A stretch of DNA of 38,959 bases. It comes from Alphaproteobacteria bacterium (GTDB lineage: Bacteria > Pseudomonadota > Alphaproteobacteria > JAJFIK01). The stretch is from NCBI GenBank assembly GCA_028280665.1, contig JANQLJ010000031.1, positions 1 to 38,959 of the forward strand. Direction: 5' to 3'. Within the stretch, counting starts at the first letter, position 1. The number at the start of each line of letters is the position of its first letter. Made by a program: the position numbers and the translations under genes. Of this stretch, positions 16,332 to 27,654 are shown piece by piece. A model generated the notes under the pieces. It saw only the letters and a list, made by a program, of their open reading frames with translations, searched no databases and was not told where the DNA came from.

Positions 16332-16538
16332 TTAGCCGGCGTCCTTGATGTTGACCGCGCGCTGGCCGCGCTTGTCGGGTTCGACGTCGAACTCGACCTT
16401 CTGGCCGTCGCTGAGCGTGGTCAGGCCCGAGGCTTCGACGGCGGAGACGTGCACGAACACATCCTTGGAGCCGTCGTCCGGGGAGATAAAGCCGAAGCCT
16501 TTTGTATTGTTGAAGAATTTCACCGTTCCGGTGGTCAT
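16332..16538 (-). CDS. Cold-shock protein, copy 2
   Basis: A 68-aa CspA-type protein, highly similar to copy 1 (same 'MTTGTVKFFN' start, 'EASGL' and 'KVEF.VEPD.RG' core). RNP1 is 'KGFGFI' and RNP2 'VFVHVS'. The start has AAGGA nine bases upstream. The two copies probably arose by tandem duplication: their proteins differ at a minority of positions and their 5' leaders share a 12-base element at the same distance. The leader contains a strong GC hairpin (roughly 16570-16593) that could control translation by temperature, as in other csp mRNAs. Confidence 0.95.
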   Translation of the reverse strand: MTTGTVKFFNNTKGFGFISPDDGSKDVFVHVSAVEASGLTTLSDGQKVEFDVEPDKRGQRAVNIKDAG

Positions 16539-16587
16539 GGATCATAGTCCTTTACGTTTGGGTTTCCGGCCCCGCGAACGCCGCGAG

Positions 16588-16599
16588 GCGGGGTGAAGC
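16588..16599 (-). promoter_or_regulatory. Shared leader element upstream of csp copy 2
   Basis: Minus-strand GCTTCACCCCGC, as at 16137-16148. Here the CCCCGC is the left arm of a stem with GCGGGG (about 16571-16576) in the same leader. Spacing to the start codon is 50 bases. Confidence 0.5.
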
Positions 16600-16830
16600 G
16601 TCAGTCACGATCATTGAGGACAAGAAGAAGCCGTAACCAAAGCTGGGTAAGCGTAAGGACGATATCTGCAAATCCGGCTCGTGAAGCCGTCACGGGGGCC
16701 TATATGGGCCAGAGCGGCGGGAAAGGCAAGGGCGGTCTGGCCCGGCCTTTTCGGGGCCCGGCGGGCGGGCGCGGGCGGCCCCCTTATCCCCCCGAAATCC
16801 CCGTGAAGATGACCCTTCCGTTCAACAAGA

Positions 16831-16896
16831 TTAACCCAACACTAAACCTGCGCTAAACTTGATTGAACCTGCATTGAACCTGCATTGAACTTGATG
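16831..16896. repeat. Six degenerate 11-bp tandem units
   Basis: Successive units are TTAACCCAACA, CTAAACCTGCG, CTAAACTTGAT, TGAACCTGCAT, TGAACCTGCAT, TGAACTTGATG (16831, 16842, 16853, 16864, 16875, 16886). The fourth and fifth are identical. The spacing is one helical turn, and the first three units have the TTAA-N7-TTAA layout of a weak CtrA box. Confidence 0.7.
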
Positions 16897-16935
16897 GCCC
16901 ATTTGGGCCCCCATGGGCGCTTTTCGCCCGCGGCT

Positions 16936-16991
16936 CCAAGCCCACAGTCCCAAGCCCGAGCCCCCAAGCCCGCGATCCCAAACCCCGGGCC
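16936..16991. repeat. Four 14-bp tandem units
   Basis: Units beginning CCAAGCCC at 16936, 16950 and 16964, and CCAAACCC at 16978, each 14 bases long, with variable last six bases. Lies 60 bp downstream of the outer-membrane protein stop. Confidence 0.7.
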
Positions 16992-17051
16992 GCCGCTTTG
17001 GGCGGACCCGGGGCTCAGGCGTGATCGGCCATGGCCCAAGGGGCCGGGAGC

Positions 17052-17708
17052 TTACGGCTGGCCGATCAGCCAGGTGAAGGAGATCATGATGGTGTTCAAT
17101 TCATCCTCCGCCTCGTTGACGATCGGGAAGCTGGCAAAGGAAAAGCAGGACTGCCGCTCCGTTCCCAGGTCGATGTAGTTGTACTCGGCGCCGAGGCGGC
17201 CCCGCGGGGTTACGGCGAACTCCGCGCCGAGGCCATAGTAAATGCCGTGGCGGGTTTGGCTGAAATGGCAGCCGGTGGAATCGTTTGAGTCGTACCCGGT
17301 GATCGCGCCGCCCAATTCAACGAATCCCATGAACAGGTCGCCAAACTGATACCCGAGCCGCCCGCCCGCCGTGGCGAGGTAGGCATATTCTCCGTCTGCG
17401 GAATAATCCGACACGACCGTGTCGCCTTCCATCGAGCTGAACGATCCCTCGACGTCGAGCGCCAGGACCAGGTTGGAGCCCGTGGGCAGGTTGTATCCGG
17501 TCTTGGCCCCGACCAGCAGGCCGTCCACCTCGATCCCGAAGGTGCCGCCGTCGCAGTCGGGATCAAGCCCCCAACAGCCCGTGCGGTCGCCCCAACCGGC
17601 GCCCGCCTGGCCGCCGATGTAAAAGCCCTCCCACTGCCCACTATGGGCAGGAAACGGCAAGGCCGCCGCGATCAGCGCCGCGGCGGCAAACAGCATCAAA
17701 TGTCTCAT
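17052..17708 (-). CDS. Outer-membrane beta-barrel protein
   Basis: A 218-aa protein. Residues 1-23 are a signal peptide ('MRHLMLFAAAALIAAALPF', cleavage after 'AHS'). 'WEGFYIGGQAGAGWGD' directly after it is the typical first strand of the Omp25/Opa-like porin family. Alternating strands follow, with 'GGRLGYQFGDLFMGFVELGG' -type barrel segments and 'GLGAEFAVTPRGRLGAEYNY' near the end. It ends in '...WLIGQP', not the usual terminal aromatic residue. Four cysteines lie in two exposed loops. The role is probably structural or permeability-related; no more can be said. Confidence 0.85.
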   Translation of the reverse strand: MRHLMLFAAAALIAAALPFPAHSGQWEGFYIGGQAGAGWGDRTGCWGLDPDCDGGTFGIEVDGLLVGAKTGYNLPTGSNLVLALDVEGSFSSMEGDTVVSDYSADGEYAYLATAGGRLGYQFGDLFMGFVELGGAITGYDSNDSTGCHFSQTRHGIYYGLGAEFAVTPRGRLGAEYNYIDLGTERQSCFSFASFPIVNEAEDELNTIMISFTWLIGQP

Positions 17709-18056
17709 GATGCCCCCCTTGTTGATTCACCCCAAGAGTTCATAATGAACTCACGGCAATCATAGGTGGGGGAGGGCCCTGGGTCTATCAATAAGAGAAG
17801 TAATACAGAAATACAGCTTATGATAGAGAAGGCGGGTGAGCCCAGGCGGGCCCCCGCCGCGCCCGGCGCACCGGATACGCCTATGGCGATAGCTGCACCG
17901 CGAAAGGAGAGCATCAAGGGGCGATGAGGGGCATTGGGCCGCGCGGGCGCGATCAGCTACATCGGCCCCCAAACCCCCGGCGAGCCCGCGTTACGCACGC
18001 CCAGTGGGTAAGGATGGGGTGAGGGGATTATCAAAAGTTCCGGCGGTTTTGGCTGC
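17709..18056. other. 348-bp gap at the left edge of the AT-rich module
   Basis: No gene seen. Besides the palindrome at 17736-17752, it holds CTATCAATAAG (17785-17795) paired with CTTATGATAG (17817-17826) around the direct repeat ATACAGAAATACAG. AT-rich sequence at 17785-17830 may be a promoter. The rest is GC-rich with short C and G runs. No direct repeat or attachment site marking an insertion was found. Confidence 0.45.
17736..17752. promoter_or_regulatory. Perfect 8-1-8 palindrome upstream of the outer-membrane protein gene
   Basis: GAGTTCAT-A-ATGAACTC lies 28-44 bases before the start codon of the minus-strand gene, an ideal place for a dimeric repressor to block transcription. I do not recognise the regulator. 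Confidence 0.55.
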
Positions 18057-19685
18057 CTAATGCCAAGTACGTGTAAAATGCCTTCCTAAAAACCTTACGA
18101 CGGCCGGCGTAGCTCGATGGGGCGTAAGAAGCAGGTACAGGCACCAAATCAGAACATACTGTTGCATGGCAGCGGGAGCGCTGTGTTGAATGTCCTTGCT
18201 ATCGGAAACTAAATCATCCCAATTCTTTGTGATTGGCGGTATCAAGGTAACCTCTGCACCCTTCTCAGACTGAGGGAAGCAGTATCGGTACTTGGGTGAG
18301 CAATCGAAACAAATGTGGTGCAGTTTCGAAAACTCTGGCCAAAAGAGCTTGCATGTCTGTTTTTGATTTGCCCTGACCAAAAGATGCAGCAAGGGCTCAG
18401 CAAACCAAGCGCGTCCACCAAACCGATCTCTCGCAAGATGCTGATGTTCCCCTGGCGTGCGATCACCGACTAGAAGCTGATAGTAGGAATCCAAGTCATA
18501 GTAAGGCGAAAAAACATGCTCCGATCTCTCTCGGGAATTGTTAGCCGCCAGTAGATGTGAAAGGATCGAACGTAAGAACGCTTCAGATTCACTTCCGTGC
18601 AGAGTCTCGTAGTAGTACCAGTACTGAAAGATGAATTGCGGGAACTGCCACTCGCTAAAGATCTCTATGATTTTTATGTCTGAAGGTGCAGGGATGATGC
18701 TGCCGACGTCAATTTCTTCGAGATTAGATTCTAATTCCCCAGTCTTCCGGTTTAGGTAATAAATCGCCGCAAGTGCATACGTGAGCTGCTTTCGATGACG
18801 CACAAATACAATGTCAGCCATCTCATTGCGAACGAAACTAGACGCGTCTAAAGCCTCAACTACGAGCTCCTCCAGGAGTGAGCTGACCTCTGACACGCAG
18901 AGGTCAAAAAACTGTTGACGCCCCCCTGCAACTGAAAGAGCATTTCGCTCACAAAGAGCTACCGCGTGCATGAACAGCGTGACCCACCCGGAGATACAAG
19001 CGTAGTTGTTGTTCTGGTTATAGAAGTTCTTCAACACAAGAGCTGTAAGAATCGCTGCAGAAAAGATTTGTCGCGTACATTCTGCTGAGCGAAGCTTTTT
19101 TCCCTCGAAGGTCAGTATCGACTGCAGCAATGCCGAGAACCTCTTGGTAGGAAACATTCCATCACCCGATTCGGAGAGCAATTCGAAAAGTAGAGAGTAA
19201 TCACCAACTTTCTCCGGCCAAACCTGTAGGGCTACATCTCGCAGTAGATGCAATAATTCCCCGCGTGACATAGTTTGGAGGGTGCGATCTGGATAACCTG
19301 CATTGACTTCGTTTTGGTTCATTTGCGCAATAGCCAGTTGCACTTCCTCCTCAATATTGCCATTGGTCACCAAGACAGATTGGTGCGGGGTGCCAGGCTC
19401 TATAGAAGGATGAAAAACGCTTGTAGTTTTGAGTAATTGAATCTGTGGTTGAAGATCTGAGTATTGCCGAAGTGACAATCGTTGTCCTGGATTTCCTTTC
19501 AACTGATAAGCGATTAGAGCGCCATCGTTGTCTAAGGCGATAATGTCTTTGCCTAATTCGATTGGTGCGTGCCTAGTACTGTGAATAATCTTAAAACCCT
19601 TTGCGGCGAGTCCCATGCAAAAAGCCGATTGATACCCGCGCTCATTGATATTATCCAACCAGTTTTCGAGCAGCTTCTCGATCAC
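18057..19685 (-). CDS. Unknown protein with N-terminal PD-(D/E)XK-like nuclease domain
   Basis: A 542-aa protein starting at a GTG. Residues 1-110 look like an Mrr/restriction-endonuclease fold: a helix with 'ERGYQSAFCMGLAAKGFKII', then 'ELGKDIIALD' (D47) and, 13 residues on, 'IAYQLKGN' with a Q61-x-K63 pair where ExK is usual. Residues 150-540 are mainly helical, with aromatic and histidine-rich stretches, two cysteines near 'HICFDCSPKYRYCF', and no membrane segments I would trust. I do not recognise the C-terminal family. The gene is clearly AT-richer than its neighbours, with different codon use, implying horizontal transfer. It overlaps the preceding gene by 35 bases. A defence or DNA-processing role is plausible but unproven. 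Confidence 0.75.
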   Translation of the reverse strand: MIEKLLENWLDNINERGYQSAFCMGLAAKGFKIIHSTRHAPIELGKDIIALDNDGALIAYQLKGNPGQRLSLRQYSDLQPQIQLLKTTSVFHPSIEPGTPHQSVLVTNGNIEEEVQLAIAQMNQNEVNAGYPDRTLQTMSRGELLHLLRDVALQVWPEKVGDYSLLFELLSESGDGMFPTKRFSALLQSILTFEGKKLRSAECTRQIFSAAILTALVLKNFYNQNNNYACISGWVTLFMHAVALCERNALSVAGGRQQFFDLCVSEVSSLLEELVVEALDASSFVRNEMADIVFVRHRKQLTYALAAIYYLNRKTGELESNLEEIDVGSIIPAPSDIKIIEIFSEWQFPQFIFQYWYYYETLHGSESEAFLRSILSHLLAANNSRERSEHVFSPYYDLDSYYQLLVGDRTPGEHQHLARDRFGGRAWFAEPLLHLLVRANQKQTCKLFWPEFSKLHHICFDCSPKYRYCFPQSEKGAEVTLIPPITKNWDDLVSDSKDIQHSAPAAMQQYVLIWCLYLLLTPHRATPAVVRFLGRHFTRTWH

Positions 19686-20244
19686 GGAATTCTTGCCTCT
19701 TTCTGGATTCTAATTCGTCAAATTTTGCTTTCCATTCTGGTGAGGACTCAATTTCACGTTCCAAATCCTTTATCATTTCGGTCATGTGCGGTCCGATAAC
19801 AAATGAAGTCAGTGGCCTGCCCTCAGAATCGTATTCTCCTGGTATCTTTTCCAGCATTTCATAGATCATCTGTGGGGTTGGCTCACCCTTTCCAAGCACA
19901 ATTGAACTTCCTGGGGAATCTGAAGCCTTTGTTACTTCTTGATAGAAGTGTTCGGACTGTTGTTTTGCTAGTTGCTCGCCAATATTGTCTGCGATCCTAT
20001 AAAGATCCTCGATTGTTGCCTCATCCATTTCGGAGATGGGAAAGTTTTGGAAGGCCTCCGCAGATTGCAGAGGTACCACATCCACCCTGCCGTCGGGATA
20101 CTTGATATTAAATTCATGCCCTTCATGAAGAATGTGAGTGTTGTTTTGGTGTGGTACGGGTGTTCGTTTGGCTCGTTCTTCCTGCATACGCATCTCAATT
20201 GCGGCGTTCATCGCGCTCTTTGATTCACTCCAGTTTGGCAACAT
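19651..20244 (-). CDS. Unknown 197-aa protein, partner of the nuclease-like gene
   Basis: ATG complementary to 20242-20244 with GAGGGA eight bases upstream; an internal ATG at residue 12 is less likely. The protein is soluble and charged: an N-terminal basic helix ('AAIEMRMQEERAKRT'), a short strand-rich part ('HEFNIKYPDGRVDVVPL'), a central acidic helix ('SEMDEATIEDLYRIADNIGEQ'), a possible domain around 'GPHMTEMIKDLEREI', and a basic C-terminal helix 'RKRQEFRDREAARKLV'. I do not recognise a family. It is AT-rich like the next gene and overlaps its start by 35 bases, so the two are translated together and probably act together. The C-terminal 'DREA.RKLV' may be a conserved tail. Confidence 0.72.
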   Translation of the reverse strand: MLPNWSESKSAMNAAIEMRMQEERAKRTPVPHQNNTHILHEGHEFNIKYPDGRVDVVPLQSAEAFQNFPISEMDEATIEDLYRIADNIGEQLAKQQSEHFYQEVTKASDSPGSSIVLGKGEPTPQMIYEMLEKIPGEYDSEGRPLTSFVIGPHMTEMIKDLEREIESSPEWKAKFDELESRKRQEFRDREAARKLVG

Positions 20245-20289
20245 TTTTGGTCCCTCAATGGTTATCCGTTTGCCTTGGGATTCCGCTCC

Positions 20290-22497
<2,208 letters not shown>

Positions 22498-22584
22498 GGG
22501 GGGAATGTAGGCGCGCGCGGGCGCACTGGCCAGAGGAAGGTTTTCCTCTATGCCGCGCGGCTCAACAAGGAAGTCGCGGGGCGG

Positions 22585-23127
22585 CTACTTCGCGCCGCCC
22601 CAGGGTAGCATGGAGGTCAGCACGCCGTTCTTCTTGATGAAGTGGTGATAGAGCGCGGCGGCGATGTGGAGATAGACCACCGCCTGCAGCACCTTGTTGC
22701 CCGTGTGGTGGATTTCCTTGACCACCTCCCAGGTGCTCTCGCTCACGGTGACAAAGCCCGCCACGGGAACCACGCCAAACCCAGCGGCGGGATAGGGCGC
22801 GAGCAGTGCCGTCGCAAAGCCAAAGCCGATCATCAGGAACACGATCAGGTAAAGCAGCCAATGCAAGGCGCGGGCGGACTTGCGCTCCCATCCGGCAAGG
22901 TTTTCGGGCAGGGCGGGGGCATGGTGCCCCGCGCGCCAGAAGAGGCGCAAAGCCATCAGTATAATGATAATAAGGCCCAGCCCCACATGGAGCGCGGTGA
23001 TCTGTGCCCGCACTTCGGGGCTCACGTCGCCGGGCTCGGGCGGGAAGAAAATGTTGTAGAGCACGAGCGCGGCAACGATCCAATGAAGCGCCATGGCGAC
23101 GCCGCTGTATTTCGCCGAAGTGGTCAT
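22585..23127 (-). CDS. Cytochrome b561-family protein
   Basis: A 180-aa inner-membrane di-heme b protein with four hydrophobic helices. Likely heme ligands lie in 'ALHWIV' (H15), 'ALHVGL' (H47), 'HHTGNK' (H141) and 'YLHIAAALYHH' (H154), the YodB/CybB layout. Such proteins pass electrons across the membrane, for example to quinone or superoxide. It starts at the ATG complementary to 23125-23127. A near-perfect Fur-type box lies 38-52 bases upstream, suggesting iron repression. It is not MsrQ, which is a different heme-b family. Confidence 0.92.
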   Translation of the reverse strand: MTTSAKYSGVAMALHWIVAALVLYNIFFPPEPGDVSPEVRAQITALHVGLGLIIIILMALRLFWRAGHHAPALPENLAGWERKSARALHWLLYLIVFLMIGFGFATALLAPYPAAGFGVVPVAGFVTVSESTWEVVKEIHHTGNKVLQAVVYLHIAAALYHHFIKKNGVLTSMLPWGGAK

Positions 23128-23164
23128 GAGGTTTCTCTTGCCTGGGTGTGGTTGATCTTGCAGG

Positions 23165-23179
23165 TGATAATTATTCTCA
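23165..23179. promoter_or_regulatory. Fur-like 7-1-7 box
   Basis: TGATAATTATTCTCA matches the Fur 7-1-7 consensus TGATAATNATTATCA at 13 of the 14 defined positions. It sits 38-52 bases upstream of the cytochrome b561 start codon, in a local AT-rich patch that could also hold the promoter. In alphaproteobacteria the protein bound could be Fur, Mur or Irr. Confidence 0.65.
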
Positions 23180-23312
23180 TATACAATAGGGGCCGTCCGG
23201 CAAGCAAGGCTCTTGGCACGCGGGGGCCATAGAAAGGGTCCGAGGCCGGACTTGCCCGCGGGCCGCTTGCCGTGCTTCGCTGCGCACCTCTAAATCCGGG
23301 GAGGGAGACGAA

Positions 23313-23846
23313 ATGCTCCGTAATGTTCTTGTTGGTCTTGTTGTTTTGATCCTGGTGATCGTTGGCGGTGCGTATCTTACGCCGCGTAACGTCCATGTGG
23401 AGCGCACGCTCACCATCAATGCCTCGGCGGAGGCGATTTTTCCGTATTTGAATGACTACCGGCGCTTTAACGAGTGGTCGCCCTGGGCCGACCGCGACCC
23501 GGACGCGGTCTATACTTACGAAGGCCCGCCCTCGGGCGTCGGCGCGCGCATGAGCTGGGAAGGCAACGACCAGGTGGGCAGCGGCACGCAAGAGATCATC
23601 TTGAGCGATTTTCCCAACCGGCTTGAAACGCATCTGGACTTTGGCGCCCAGGGCCAGGCGGTCGCCTTTTTCGATCTTCAGCCCATGGAAGGCGCCACCG
23701 ACGTGACGTGGGGTTTCGACACGGACATGGGGCTGAACCCCATCGCGCGGTATATGGGCCTGATGATGGATAGCCTGGTGGGGGCCGACTATGAAGAAGG
23801 CCTCTTGAACCTGCGCGACGTGGTGGAAAGCAACACTGCCAACTAG
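23313..23846 (+). CDS. SRPBCC (polyketide-cyclase-like) membrane-anchored protein
   Basis: A 177-aa protein. Residues 1-24 form a signal-anchor ('VLVGLVVLILVIVGGAYL'), followed by an SRPBCC fold: 'VERTLTINASAEAIFPYLNDY', 'FNEWSPWADRDPDAVYTYEG' and 'MSWEGNDQVGSGTQEI', then 'THLDFGAQGQA'. This family binds hydrophobic ligands in a beta-grip cavity; many members are annotated as polyketide cyclase/dehydrase with no known function. It is followed eight bases later by the M61-like lipoprotein and is probably co-transcribed with it, and diverges from cytochrome b561. Confidence 0.85.
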   Translation: MLRNVLVGLVVLILVIVGGAYLTPRNVHVERTLTINASAEAIFPYLNDYRRFNEWSPWADRDPDAVYTYEGPPSGVGARMSWEGNDQVGSGTQEIILSDFPNRLETHLDFGAQGQAVAFFDLQPMEGATDVTWGFDTDMGLNPIARYMGLMMDSLVGADYEEGLLNLRDVVESNTAN

Positions 23847-23854
23847 GCTCCGTC

Positions 23855-25626
23855 ATGAGATGCGTTTTTCTTTTGGCGGCGGCGCTGGGCCTTGCCGCGT
23901 GCAATCCCGCAACTGAGGAACCAGCCGGTCCGCCGGACCCGCCCCGCCTTGCCTATGCCATGACGTTCGACAGCGGACATGTCGAACCCTCGCTGCTGAT
24001 TGAAATGCGCTTTACCGGCGATGGCGACGGGTCCACCTGGCTCGGCTTGCCGAACGACTGGGGCGGGCAGTCGGAGCTCTATAACTCTCTGTCTGATATC
24101 GAGGCGCTGTCGGCGGACACGGAACTTCAGCCCACGGACAGCCCCAGCGTTTTGGAAGTGATCCACGAGCCAGGCGCCGAGGTCTATATCCGCTACCGCT
24201 TGTCCCAGGACTGGGAAGGGGTGCCGGAACCAAGCGGCGGCAACCCCTACCGTCCGGTGGTTCAGCCGGACTATGTACATCTGATCGGTTGGGCCGCTTG
24301 GGCCCTGCCTCAATGGGACGATTGGCCCGGGGAAAACCCGGAGGTCGATTTGACGCTGGACTGGTCGGACCTGCCGCCCGACTGGACCATTGCCGACAAT
24401 TTCGGCGTGGGGCGGGAGCTGCGCACCGCGCGGTCGCCGCTCAACCGGTTGCAGGCGGGCCTGTTTGTTGCGGGCGACTTCCGCTTGATCGCGCGCGAGA
24501 CCGGCCCCGCGCCGCTCAACATCGCGGTCCGGGGAAGCTGGCCCTTTGGCGATACGGAATTCGCCAACATGCTGGCCCGGGTGGTGACGGCCTTGCGCGC
24601 GTTCTGGCGGGAAGACGGCAGTGCCCCGCAGCTCGTGACGCTCATCCCGCTTCACCGCGCCGAGGGTCAAGAACAATCGTCCTCCCACGGGGGCACGGGC
24701 CTGGTGGATGCCTTTGCATTGTTCGCCACCACGAATGTGGAACTCGAAGCGTACCAGACCCTCGCCGCCCACGAGTTTCAGCACCGTTGGACGCCGTCGG
24801 GTTTGGGGGAAATGGCGGACCCTGAAGAGGCGATCTATTGGTTCAGCGAAGGGTTTACCGATTACTACACCTCGCTGCTCTTGCTCCGCGGCGGGCTGAT
24901 CGATCTTGAAGCCTATGGGGACCAAGTGAACGGTGCGCTGCGCGGCTATTACCGCTCGCCCGCGCGCACCGCGCTGGTGGATCAGGTGGTCGAATGGTTC
25001 TGGAGCGACCGCGACTTGCGGCGCCTGCCCTATCAGCGCGGGCGTTTCATTGCCGCGCGCTGGAACGCGCAGCTCATGGCCGCAAACAGTGAAGGCGCCG
25101 GCCTCGATGCGGTGCTCTTCAGCCTTCTCGACGAAGCCCGCGCCATAAAAGCGGCGGGCGAGACCCGGAGCCTTTCCCCCGGCCACATTGTCGATGCGGC
25201 CGCCGCCGCGGGGCTCGGCACCGCCGCGGAAGATCACCGGGCATTCGTGGTCGAAGGCGCCATGGTCCCCATCGAACAAGGCATGTTCGGCCCTTGCTTC
25301 GACGTGCGCGATACGGAATTCGCGGTGTTCGACATGGGCTTTGACATAAACGCCAGCTTTGAGACGCGCGTCGTGACCGGCGTGCGGGAAGGGGGCCCCG
25401 CCTGGAACGCCACCTTGCGCGACGGCATGGGCTTTGGCGGCTATTCGGTTCCCAATTTCGGCGACCCGGAAACGGACGCGACGGTTTTCGTGGGGGTGGA
25501 CGGCGAACCGTTCACCATCACCTACAAGCCGCAAAGTGAAGAGACCGAAACCATCCCGCAGCTTTTCCTGATGGAGGAGCTGACCGACGAGACCCGTGCC
25601 GCCTGCCTTGCCTGGTTGGGTGCCGG

Positions 25627-25630
<4 letters not shown>
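23855..25630 (+). CDS. M61-like peptidase lipoprotein
   Basis: A 591-aa protein. The N-terminus has a lipobox ('GLAAC' at residues 12-16), so it is likely a lipoprotein facing the periplasm. A zinc-protease motif 'AAHEFQHRW' (H306, E307, H310) is followed by 'WFSEGFTDYYTS' (E332), the third ligand; this layout is that of the M61 glycyl-aminopeptidase family. The N-terminal region resembles the M61 beta-sandwich. The C-terminal 150 residues show a weak PDZ-like pattern ('VVTGVREGGPAW'). It follows the SRPBCC gene by eight bases and overlaps the yceI-like stop by four bases. Substrate unknown. Confidence 0.85.
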
Positions 25631-27549
<1,919 letters not shown>

Positions 27550-27654
27550 CTCCCCCCATTCACAAAGGGGTGAGCGGTTTGACCTCGAAACCGTAACCAG
27601 CCCGCCCTAGCATCTATCCAATCACCAGTGCCGTGAGATAGGGAGGGCACCCCC

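Larger units (their letters stand above)
16600..17051. other. Non-coding region between csp copy 2 and the outer-membrane protein gene
   Basis: No believable gene in either direction; short frames here lack family features. The part nearest 16600 presumably holds the csp promoter. The remainder carries an 11-bp periodic array (16831-16896) and a 14-bp tandem repeat (16936-16991), listed separately. Confidence 0.5.

Noticed and set aside
16831-16991. CRISPR array
   Set aside because: Units are 11 and 14 bases long in direct contact, without spacers, and no cas gene is present.
18057-20244. Prophage or transposon
   Set aside because: No integrase, transposase, terminal inverted repeats, target duplications or tRNA attachment site was found around the AT-rich genes.
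22585-23127. Cytochrome b561 gene as msrQ
   Set aside because: Four-helix layout and histidine positions fit the b561/YodB family and not the six-helix MsrQ, and it is not next to msrP.
23843-25534. Long minus-strand open frame opposite the M61-like gene
   Set aside because: The plus-strand gene has a lipobox and zinc-binding motif; the antisense frame has only low-complexity, arginine-rich sequence typical of GC-rich shadows.
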